DNA of 10,990 bases from Chitinophaga pinensis (GTDB taxonomy: Bacteria; Bacteroidota; Bacteroidia; Flavobacteriales_D; Crocinitomicaceae). How positions within the stretch are numbered: the first letter of the stretch is position 1; each line of letters opens with the position of its first letter. This document shows positions 6,104 to 10,990 of this stretch, one piece after another. The notes beneath the pieces were generated by a model. The model saw nothing but the letters and a program-made list of their open reading frames with translations, searched no databases and had not been told where the DNA came from. Both the position numbers and the translations under genes were made by a program. The DNA lies in NCBI GenBank assembly GCA_945870115.1, contig CAMBRH010000098.1, forward strand, positions 1-10,990, given 5' to 3'.

Positions 6104-7135
6104 TTACTTTCTTGTAATTTTATTTTTGCCTAAAACTCCTTTTAACATAAAATAAATATATTCAGAATTTAGTATTTGTCTGGCAGTCAAATTATTTGCT
6201 TCAAAAGGAATTCGTTGAATGTGCTTAGACGAAAAATCCTTTTTTAACCCAGCACAACCAAAACTTAAATCCAAAATTTTATCTTTTTCAAATACATTTT
6301 CAAAAAACGCCTTTGAAACGCCATAATCTGTAAACGGAAAAGCGAATATTTTATTTGTTGCAAGTTGATTTTTTTCTAAAAAAGCTAGACAATCTTTTGT
6401 TTGTAGAAGTTGATTTTCTAAATCTATTAAACGATATTCTGGATGATTAACGCTGTGCGCACCAAAATGGAAACCTTTTTTTTGCAAATCAATTATCTCA
6501 TTAGATGTTAAGTAAGGTTTTTTTGTCTCCAAATAATCTTTGAAATCAACATTTAACAAAACAGCTAAATCATTTAATAAATGTTTGTTGTTAAAATTAA
6601 TTTCTTTTAATACTGTTTTATAATTTTTTTCTTTTGAAAACTGAGAAAACCAAATTTGAACATTTTTTTCATTTAAAATGGACTCATTTTTTGAAATTTC
6701 TTCAATCAAAAGACTTACTTTATAACGAAAAAATAAGTTTTTATTATCAACAAAATCACTATTTAAAAAATTGATTGCGGGAATTCCTTTTTCGAATAAT
6801 ATCGGAGCAATCACATCGTTAAATTCTGATAATCCATCATCAAAAGTAAGTAAAAATGAATTTTTCTTCGGTTTCTCGCATTTTAAAATTAATTCTTCAA
6901 AATCGGAATATGAAATCGGATTGTAATTTTTGAGTAAAAAATCTAAATCTTTTTTAAATTGATTTACCTTTTTAACTTGATACAAATTGTCAATGTGAGG
7001 AACTTTTTCGTCTGAAATCAAATGGTAAACAGGAACAATTAATTTTTGATTCGTTAAACTAATCAACAAGTTGGTAGGAATAGCAGTACTTAAAACGTTT
7101 ATGTATTTTGTAAAAATATGTTTGTATCCAGCCAT
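6104..7135 (-). CDS. Polysaccharide deacetylase family protein (NodB-like, CE4)
   Basis: The 343-residue protein has the CE4/NodB metal-dependent N- or O-deacetylase motifs: TFDDG (residues 97-101, Asp99 catalytic base and Asp100 metal ligand by family rule), AHSVNH (226-231, His227 and His231 metal ligands), then FAFPFTDYG (264-272) in place of the R-P-P-Y/F motif and RIPFEAN (308-314). Between the first two motifs there are about 125 residues, longer than in compact NodB domains; this insert (about 135-210) is probably helical. There is no clear signal peptide, so it may act in the cytoplasm or at the membrane on a glycan precursor. I take the ATG at 7135: an in-frame TTG at 7156 lies inside the promoter's minus-7 box. 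It is first of two genes with the long GNAT protein. Confidence 0.87.
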   Translation of the reverse strand: MAGYKHIFTKYINVLSTAIPTNLLISLTNQKLIVPVYHLISDEKVPHIDNLYQVKKVNQFKKDLDFLLKNYNPISYSDFEELILKCEKPKKNSFLLTFDDGLSEFNDVIAPILFEKGIPAINFLNSDFVDNKNLFFRYKVSLLIEEISKNESILNEKNVQIWFSQFSKEKNYKTVLKEINFNNKHLLNDLAVLLNVDFKDYLETKKPYLTSNEIIDLQKKGFHFGAHSVNHPEYRLIDLENQLLQTKDCLAFLEKNQLATNKIFAFPFTDYGVSKAFFENVFEKDKILDLSFGCAGLKKDFSSKHIQRIPFEANNLTARQILNSEYIYFMLKGVLGKNKITRK

Positions 7136-7153
7136 TCTAACGATTCTTGAAAG

Positions 7154-7161
7154 CAAATATA
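7154..7161 (-). promoter_or_regulatory. Minus-7 box of the deacetylase-GNAT operon
   Basis: On the minus strand this reads TATATTTG then CTTTC, an exact TAnnTTTG match. The expected transcript start is around 7147, giving a leader of about a dozen bases before the ATG at 7135. This decides the start codon, because the upstream in-frame TTG at 7156-7154 is made of bases of the box itself. The minus-33 region (TTCA at 19 bases) is a poor match to TTTG. Confidence 0.6.
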
Positions 7162-7192
7162 GGAATTTTAATATATTGACTGAATAATTATT

Positions 7193-7213
7193 TAGAGTTT
7201 ATAACAAACTCTA
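7193..7213 (-). terminator. Probable weak terminator after the histidine kinase gene
   Basis: A perfect 8-bp stem TAGAGTTT (7193-7200) / AAACTCTA (7206-7213) with a 5-base loop begins 3 bases after the histidine kinase stop codon. The minus-strand sequence after it is AT-rich (AAATAATTATT) but has no real U-run, so termination may be partial. It separates the two-component genes from the deacetylase promoter. Confidence 0.45.
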
Positions 7214-7216
7214 TTT

Positions 7217-8302
7217 TCATCTAATTTTCATTCCCCGACTCGTAATCAAATTTTCTTGATTCGATTTTGCTTTGTCCAAACTAAAAGCAAATGTACTTCC
7301 AAGTCCAATAGTACTTCGAACAGAAATACGTTGATTGTGTGCTTCGATTATGTGTTTTGCAATCGCTAATCCGAGTCCTGATCCACCTTCATTTCTCGTT
7401 CTACTTTTTTCTACTCTATAAAAACGTTCAAAAATTCTAGGAAGATTTGTTTCATCAATTCCTGGACCATCGTCAGAAATTTCAACCAAGGTTAGGTCAT
7501 TCATTTCGAAAAAACGAGCTGAAGTTGTACCGCCTTCACTGCCGTAATAAATAGAATTGGCAATTAAATTTGTTAAAACTTGTGCTATTTTTAATTTATC
7601 GGCATTGACGGTTAAATTTTGATAATCTTTTGAAAATTTTAAGGTGACATTTTTCTCTTTTGCTTGAAGTTCTAATGAATCATAAATTTCTTGCACTAAT
7701 TTTTTGATGTCAAAATTTTCCAGTTCCAGTTTTAATCCGTTAACTTCCATTTTGGTAATTGCATCTAAATCTTCTAATAAATTCACCATTCTGTCAGTAG
7801 CGGTTGATGCTCTTTCTAAAAATAAACGATTGACGTTTTCATCTTCTAAACCTCCGTCTAAAAGCGTCAAAATGTAGCCTTGAATTGAGAATACTGGTGT
7901 TTTTAATTCATGTGCGAGATTTCCTAAAAATTCACGTCTAAATTCTTCTTGCTCCTTTAATTTGATTATCTCCTTATTTCGATCTTCTACCCAATTTTTG
8001 GCGTCAGATTCTACTTTTTCAAAAACGTCTTCTGTCATTTTGAAGGCTTCGATTTTGGAATTTACAAATTTCCCCTTTCGAATTGAACGATACAAAATTT
8101 TTAGTCTATTATTGATGAATTTTTCAACAAATATGTAGAAAATACCAAAGGAGGCAAAACCTAATAAAAAAGGTAAGGTAATTACAATCCACAACGGGAA
8201 TTCAAATACTATGAAGTGAAGAATGGTTGTTAAAAGGAAGGTAAATGCAAAAATTAATGCACTTCCACCAAAAATTAAGTAAACTGGTTTGCTATTTCTC
8301 AT
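7217..8302 (-). CDS. Sensor histidine kinase, PhoR-like
   Basis: The 361-residue inner-membrane kinase autophosphorylates and passes phosphate to the response regulator encoded just upstream. Two membrane helices (about residues 7-31 and 37-58) are joined by only a few residues, so there is no periplasmic sensor domain. A charged coiled-coil-like stretch (about 75-125) leads into HisKA with FLGNLAHELKTP, phospho-acceptor His131. The catalytic domain has the N box NLIANSIYYG (245-254), G1 DDGPGID (277-283), F box RIFERFYRVEKSR (289-301) and G2 GGSGLGLAI (306-314), all intact. No PAS or clear HAMP domain is seen. Its ATG overlaps the regulator stop as ATGA, indicating coupled translation. The layout matches PhoR-type kinases that sense through partner membrane proteins, but the signal is not shown by the sequence. 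Confidence 0.95.
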   Translation of the reverse strand: MRNSKPVYLIFGGSALIFAFTFLLTTILHFIVFEFPLWIVITLPFLLGFASFGIFYIFVEKFINNRLKILYRSIRKGKFVNSKIEAFKMTEDVFEKVESDAKNWVEDRNKEIIKLKEQEEFRREFLGNLAHELKTPVFSIQGYILTLLDGGLEDENVNRLFLERASTATDRMVNLLEDLDAITKMEVNGLKLELENFDIKKLVQEIYDSLELQAKEKNVTLKFSKDYQNLTVNADKLKIAQVLTNLIANSIYYGSEGGTTSARFFEMNDLTLVEISDDGPGIDETNLPRIFERFYRVEKSRTRNEGGSGLGLAIAKHIIEAHNQRISVRSTIGLGSTFAFSLDKAKSNQENLITSRGMKIR

Positions 8303-8979
8303 TGTCCAAATGTATATCCAACACCTTTTATTGTGCGAATATAATCATTTCCTAGTTTTTCTCTTAATTTTCTAATATGCACGTCGATTGTTCTTTCTCC
8401 AACAATGGTTTCATTTCCCCAAACGCGTGATAAAATTTCATCTCTATTGAATACTTTTCCTGGTTTTGTCATCAAGAATTCAAGTAATTCAAATTCTTTT
8501 TTTGGTAAAATGATTTGTTCCTCATCTTTATGTACAAGAAACTTTTCTCTGTTAACTGAGATTCCAACAAGTTCTTCCGCATTCTCAGTTACTTGACTAT
8601 AAGAAAGTCTTCTTAAAAGTGCCTCAATTTTACTCATTAACAAGCGCGGACGAATTGGTTTTGTGATGTAATCATCCGCACCAGCTTCAAAACCAGCTAC
8701 TTGAGAATAGTCTTCACTACGAGAAGTTAAAAATGCAATAATTGGTTGATAAGAATCATCTTTCTCTCGAATGATTTGACAAGCTTCAATTCCATCCATT
8801 ACTGGCATCATCAAATCTAAAAGAATCAAATCTGGTCTAACTTTCATCGCCGTTTCAACTGCCTCTTGTCCGTTAGCCGCAGAATATACAGTGTAACCTT
8901 CTTTCTGAATATTGTATTTCAAAAACTCAATAATTGTAGCTTCATCGTCTACAACTAAGATTGTATAATTTTGTTTCAT
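8299..8979 (-). CDS. OmpR/PhoB-family response regulator
   Basis: The 226-residue cytoplasmic transcription factor has a receiver domain (about residues 5-124) with acidic pair Asp11/Asp12, phospho-acceptor Asp55 in LILLDLMMPVMDG, Thr85 and Lys107 (YITKPI), all intact. A winged-helix DNA-binding domain (about 133-226) contains KEFELLEFLMTKPGKVFNRDEIL, then the recognition helix in ERTIDVHIRKLREKLG (196-211) and wing RTIKGVGYTFG. The sequence is PhoB-like, but OmpR/PhoB subfamilies cannot be separated by eye, so phosphate control is only a possibility. It is the first gene of the pair; the kinase overlaps by 4 bases. The upstream region holds tandem direct repeats and dyads, consistent with self-regulation. 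Confidence 0.95.
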   Translation of the reverse strand: MKQNYTILVVDDEATIIEFLKYNIQKEGYTVYSAANGQEAVETAMKVRPDLILLDLMMPVMDGIEACQIIREKDDSYQPIIAFLTSRSEDYSQVAGFEAGADDYITKPIRPRLLMSKIEALLRRLSYSQVTENAEELVGISVNREKFLVHKDEEQIILPKKEFELLEFLMTKPGKVFNRDEILSRVWGNETIVGERTIDVHIRKLREKLGNDYIRTIKGVGYTFGQ

Positions 8980-8984
8980 ATTTT

Positions 8985-9020
8985 TTAGATTTTAAGATGT
9001 TAGGACATTAGGATGTCAAG
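8985..9020. repeat. Degenerate 8-base repeat block with small hairpin in the response regulator leader
   Basis: TTAGGA occurs at 9000-9005 and 9008-9013 and GATGT at 8996-9000 and 9012-9016, so the block reads as imperfect units of TTAGGACA, TTAGGATG, flanked by TTAGATTT and TCAAGACT. It also contains a perfect inverted repeat GACAT-TAGG-ATGTC (9004-9017). It lies just upstream of the regulator ATG at 8979. Confidence 0.5.
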
Positions 9021-9092
9021 ACTTAAATTTATGTAGATTCAAAATTCTTTTTTTCAACTACGAATAAGTCTTTACTTTTTTGTCCATGCATA

Positions 9093-9114
9093 ACTCATAA
9101 TTCATCACTCATAA
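9093..9114. repeat. Short direct repeats ACTCATAA
   Basis: ACTCATAA occurs at 9093-9100 and 9107-9114, with the related TTCATC between them. On the minus strand this becomes ATGAGT/ATGAAT units immediately after the predicted transcript start. The pattern looks like a decayed low-complexity repeat rather than a binding site. Confidence 0.45.
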
Positions 9115-9122
9115 CTTTGCAA

Positions 9123-9130
9123 CAAAAGTA
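9123..9130 (-). promoter_or_regulatory. Candidate minus-7 box for the response regulator/kinase operon
   Basis: On the minus strand this is TACTTTTG followed by TTGCAAAG, an exact TAnnTTTG match. The minus-33 region lacks TTTG; instead the tandem repeat TAAGGT-TAAGGT (9155-9166, minus strand) begins 24 bases upstream. A poor minus-33 next to direct repeats fits an activator-dependent promoter, which is an inference. Confidence 0.5.
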
Positions 9131-9154
9131 AGGCAATAACAAATCTATCACTTT

Positions 9155-9236
9155 ACCTTAACCTTATCTTTATGTTAAGAATCTTAAGTTTTAATGTTAC
9201 CTAAATATTATCAAAACATAATGTTTTGGTAAACAT
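9155..9236. promoter_or_regulatory. Cluster of direct repeats and dyads, candidate operator region
   Basis: The cluster contains the tandem ACCTTA-ACCTTA (9155-9166); the dyad TTAAGA-A-TCTTAA (9175-9187); ATGTTA at 9172-9177 and again at 9194-9199, exactly 22 bases apart (two 11-base steps, the period PhoB-type regulators use); the perfect dyad CAAAACAT-A-ATGTTTTG (9212-9228); and ATGTTT-TGGT-AAACAT (9221-9236). It sits just upstream of the plus-strand promoter and at the minus-33 area of the opposite one. Binding by the adjacent PhoB-like regulator is an inference from position. Confidence 0.5.
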
Positions 9237-9242
9237 AAAAGT

Positions 9243-9274
9243 TTTACTAAATCGATTTGGAGGATGTAATTTTG
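9243..9274 (+). promoter_or_regulatory. Promoter of the beta-helix lipoprotein gene
   Basis: TAATTTTG at 9267-9274 matches TAnnTTTG exactly, and TTTA at 9243-9246 is a one-base variant of the TTTG minus-33 box at a 20-base spacer. The transcript would start near 9280, about 25-30 bases before the ATG at 9307; the leader is A-rich with no strong Shine-Dalgarno. Confidence 0.6.
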
Positions 9275-9306
9275 CCCCCAAATAAAAACGATAAAAAACG
9301 TAAAAG

Positions 9307-10617
9307 ATGAAATCAAAAAATTTAAAATTTGGAATTTTAATGTTTACAGGGCTTTCTTTAGGAATGGTTTCTTGTAAAAAAGAAGGATGTACTGATCCAA
9401 CAGCTGAAAATTACAGCGAAGAGGCAAAAAAGGATGATGGTTCTTGTACTTTTGCAGATCCTGTTGTTCCTGGTGTTGAAACTGTTACTTTAACAGGTTT
9501 TATTACTTCTAACACAACTTTAACTGCTGATAAGTTTTATGTATTAAATGGAAAAGTAATTGTAAACAGTGGCGTTACATTAACAATTGAGCCAGGTACA
9601 ATCATTAAAGGGCAAGAAGGAACAGATGTAAATGCTTCTGCTTTAATTATTGCTAGAGGAGCAACAATCAATGCAGCAGGAACAGCTGCAAAGCCAATTA
9701 TCTTTACTTCAGTTTTAGACAATATCGCTATTGGTCAATTAGCAGGAACAAACCTTATGGAAGGTGATGCTGGAAAATGGGGTGGATTAATTGTTTTAGG
9801 GAATGCTCCTGTATCTGCAACAAACGGTGATACTCAAGGTCAAATTGAAGGAATTCCTGCAACTGATGCTTATGGTGCATTTGGTGGATCTAGTGCTACT
9901 GATAATTCTGGTGTTTTGAAATACATTTCAATTCGTCACGGTGGTGCAATTATTGGTGCTGGTAATGATATCAATGGTTTAACTTTAGGTGGTGTTGGTT
10001 CTGGAACAGTTGTTCAAAATATCGAAGTTGTTGGTAACTTAGATGATGGTATCGAAATTTTTGGAGGATCTGTTAATGTTTCTAACGTTTTAATTTCTTT
10101 TCAACAAGATGATGCTATTGATGTAGATATGAATTGGTCAGGTACTTTAACTAATTTCTATACTATCAATGGTACTGGAACAACTTCAGATAAAGCTTTA
10201 GAAATTGATGGTCCAGAAGGAATTACAAATACAACAGGCTTATTTGGTTTAACAAATGGTACTTGTATCGTTTACGGTGGTGGATATGCAACTGGAGATT
10301 TTAAATCAAAAGCGCAAGGAACTGTTACAAATGTTGTTTTTGGTACGGCAAAAATCAGTGCTAATTTTGACGCAGCAAATGCTTGTGCAAATAAATCTGA
10401 TGCTTATTCAAATTTAACTGGAGCTACTCAAAAATTATTTTTCACTGATGCTAAATTTACAAGTACTTTAGTTTATACTTCAGTTACAACTTGTACAATC
10501 CCAGCTGAATTCCAAGGTTTAGCAGAAGCTAGAATGACTTCAAATGCAAGTGCAACTGGAGCTGACAAGACTGTATTTAATACTTGGTCTTGGACTTCAA
10601 TCAAAGGAAAACTATAA
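9307..10617 (+). CDS. Surface or periplasmic lipoprotein, predicted beta-helix, with GCTDPTA-type motif
   Basis: The 436-residue protein has a lipoprotein signal peptide (lipobox MVSC, Cys23) followed by KKEGCTDPTAENY and DDGSC (Cys28 to Cys47), a short motif that recurs in exported Bacteroidota proteins. Residues about 60-430 consist of glycine/asparagine/threonine-rich strands such as VNSGVTLTIEPGTIIKG (86-102), GKWGGLIVLGNAPVS (156-170), LTLGGVGSGTVVQNIEV (225-241), LDDGIEIFGGSVNVSNVLIS (245-264) and DDAIDVDMNWSG (268-279), the pattern of a right-handed parallel beta-helix. Later cysteines are 320, 360 and 396. The codon use seems richer in GGT, GCT and ACT than its neighbours, as in well-expressed genes. 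Similar proteins occur near outer-membrane receptor genes in this phylum (from memory). It is transcribed divergently from the two-component genes and may be their target. No enzyme motif is seen. Confidence 0.85.
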   Translation: MKSKNLKFGILMFTGLSLGMVSCKKEGCTDPTAENYSEEAKKDDGSCTFADPVVPGVETVTLTGFITSNTTLTADKFYVLNGKVIVNSGVTLTIEPGTIIKGQEGTDVNASALIIARGATINAAGTAAKPIIFTSVLDNIAIGQLAGTNLMEGDAGKWGGLIVLGNAPVSATNGDTQGQIEGIPATDAYGAFGGSSATDNSGVLKYISIRHGGAIIGAGNDINGLTLGGVGSGTVVQNIEVVGNLDDGIEIFGGSVNVSNVLISFQQDDAIDVDMNWSGTLTNFYTINGTGTTSDKALEIDGPEGITNTTGLFGLTNGTCIVYGGGYATGDFKSKAQGTVTNVVFGTAKISANFDAANACANKSDAYSNLTGATQKLFFTDAKFTSTLVYTSVTTCTIPAEFQGLAEARMTSNASATGADKTVFNTWSWTSIKGKL

Positions 10618-10648
10618 TTGAAAAAGTTCCACTTTCAGCGTTATGCTT

Positions 10649-10695
10649 GTTTGAAAAATTTATCATTAGCACAAGCTAACTCAAAATTTTCAAAC
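10649..10695 (+). other. Nested 47-base stem-loop after the lipoprotein gene
   Basis: Outer arms GTTTGAAAAATTT (10649-10661) and AAATTTTCAAAC (10684-10695) pair over 12 bp with a single bulged A. A symmetrical internal loop (ATCA / CTCA, 4 by 4) follows, then an inner stem TTAGC (10666-10670) / GCTAA (10675-10679) with loop ACAA. No U-run follows, so it is not a standard terminator. An alternative pairing GCTTGT (10645-10650) / ACAAGC (10671-10676) is mutually exclusive. It begins 32 bases after the stop codon. Confidence 0.55.
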
Positions 10696-10704
10696 TTCGC
10701 AAGC

Positions 10705-10818
10705 CTCGAAATTGAAATTTTTAAAAGATATGAATCAAGAATTAAACCTTGATTTTCAAAGAAACATTTGAGTTTTAGGCGCTTTATAAGTTTAAAAATT
10801 CGAGTTTACTTAAGTAAA
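10705..10818 (+). other. Larger imperfect fold and 14-bp palindrome
   Basis: CTCGAA (10705-10710) plus TTTTTAAA (10718-10725) together complement TTTAAAAATTCGAG (10791-10804), leaving a 7-base bulge. Inside is a perfect hairpin AATCAAG (10733-10739) / CTTGATT (10748-10754). It is followed directly by the perfect palindrome TTTACTTAAGTAAA (10805-10818). AT-rich sequence pairs easily by chance, so confidence is limited. Confidence 0.35.
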
Positions 10819-10871
10819 TGAAATTTTTTCAACTTTAAGCAACGATAAAATCAAATTTTTATTTAAAATCT

Positions 10872-10903
10872 AAAAGTCTGTCATTGAAAAGTGGCAGACT
10901 TTT
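10872..10903 (+). terminator. Terminator-like hairpin before the last gene
   Basis: AAAAGTCTGTCA (10872-10883) pairs with TGGCAGACTTTT (10892-10903) over 12 bp with one G-U wobble and an 8-base loop. The T-run is part of the stem and is followed by GG, so the U-tract is short. It ends 22 bases before the next ATG and would end the long 3' region of the lipoprotein transcript, or act as an attenuator for the next gene. Confidence 0.6.
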
Positions 10904-10925
10904 GGTGGTATAAAAAAGTAATAAA

Positions 10926-10990
10926 ATGTTGAAAATTAGTTTAGTTTTAGTAGGTTTTCTTTTTGTGAATTTGTTTACATTCGCACAAGG
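10926..10990 (+). CDS. Start of an exported protein, cut by window edge
   Basis: Only the first 21 codons are present: MLKISLVLVGFLFVNLFTFAQ, with a following G begun. This is a complete Sec signal peptide (hydrophobic residues 3-18, ending FTFA before Gln21), a typical form for Bacteroidota TonB-dependent receptors, porins and other exported proteins. There is no lipobox within the visible part. The identity of the mature protein cannot be told; an outer-membrane receptor partner of the preceding lipoprotein is a guess from context. The frame is preceded by an A-rich leader after the hairpin at 10872-10903. Confidence 0.65.
   Translation, partial: MLKISLVLVGFLFVNLFTFAQ

Larger units (their letters stand above)
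8980..9306. other. Divergent intergenic region between the two-component genes and the beta-helix lipoprotein gene
   Basis: This 327-base stretch has no gene. From left to right it holds a degenerate repeat block that would lie in the response regulator leader (8985-9020), a T-rich stretch, a short direct-repeat pair (9093-9114), a minus-strand minus-7 box (9123-9130), a cluster of direct and inverted repeats (9155-9236), and a plus-strand promoter (9243-9274). If the minus-7 box at 9123 is used, the response regulator mRNA has a leader of roughly 135-140 bases. Confidence 0.7.
10618..10925. other. Structured intergenic region without a gene
   Basis: This 308-base gap between the lipoprotein gene and the next plus-strand gene has no convincing coding sequence. 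It holds a nested stem-loop (10649-10695), a larger imperfect fold (10705-10804) with an inner hairpin, a 14-bp palindrome (10805-10818) and a terminator-like hairpin (10872-10903). The first and last 20 bases are loosely inverted copies of each other (AAAAAGTTCCACTTTCA near 10620; TTGAAAAGTGGCAGACTTTT near 10884). Confidence 0.6.

Noticed and set aside
8405..8596. Plus-strand 63-codon open frame
   Set aside because: It is antisense to the DNA-binding domain of the response regulator.
8985..9114. Possible CRISPR or tandem-repeat array
   Set aside because: The units are 8 bases or less, degenerate and without regular spacers; no cas gene is present.
8299..10617. Naming the two-component pair phoB/phoR and calling a phosphate regulon
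   Set aside because: The domain layout fits, but many OmpR-family pairs look alike and no phosphate transporter, phoU or porin is visible in the window.
10730..10771. A 13-residue open frame in the 3' intergenic region
   Set aside because: It is too short, has no ribosome-binding context, and overlaps a hairpin that explains its sequence (AATCAAG/CTTGATT).

Overview
The window looks like a chromosomal segment of a low-GC member of the Bacteroidota, most likely Flavobacteriia and close to Flavobacterium. This rests on the AT-rich coding sequence, several exact TAnnTTTG minus-7 boxes placed just before start codons, A-rich leaders without a strong Shine-Dalgarno, many short lipoproteins, signal peptides ending in FAQ, a GCTDPTAENY...DDGSC motif, and a DUF6629-type membrane protein. 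The genus is an inference. No rRNA, tRNA, CRISPR array, transposase or phage gene is visible.

Layout. All genes from the left edge to about 8.98 kb are on the minus strand; the last two are on the plus strand. Reading in the direction of minus-strand transcription (right to left): a PhoB-like response regulator and a PhoR-like histidine kinase overlap by 4 bases (8979 to 7217). A two-gene unit follows, a polysaccharide deacetylase and a long GNAT-type protein separated by 6 bases (7135 to 4982). Then come a TspO/MBR membrane protein (4930-4463), a single-domain cold-shock protein with its own promoter and terminator (4306-4115), a tight three-gene set (small lipoprotein, DUF6629 membrane protein, RimJ/RimL-like acetyltransferase; 4041-2413), and a possible three-gene set (secreted 212-residue protein, 359-residue lipoprotein, medium-chain oxidoreductase cut by the window edge; 2364-1).

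The 327-base region 8980-9306 separates the two-component genes from a divergent plus-strand lipoprotein gene (9307-10617, predicted beta-helix-like surface protein). It holds outward-facing minus-7 boxes and several dyads and direct repeats, so it is the best regulatory candidate here. A working model, not proven, is that the regulator controls itself and the divergent lipoprotein, with the secreted protein starting at 10926 as a possible further member. The 308-base gap 10618-10925 contains no convincing gene but is rich in stem-loops.

Most of the content is ordinary housekeeping and envelope biology. The points most worth a second look are an 18-bp GC-rich perfect palindrome inside the coding sequence of the long GNAT protein, the structured 3' region after the beta-helix lipoprotein, the dyad cluster in the divergent promoter region, the acetyltransferase/deacetylase pair, and the near absence of promoter space before the 154-residue lipoprotein gene. 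I did not find a convincing undescribed defence or mobile system.
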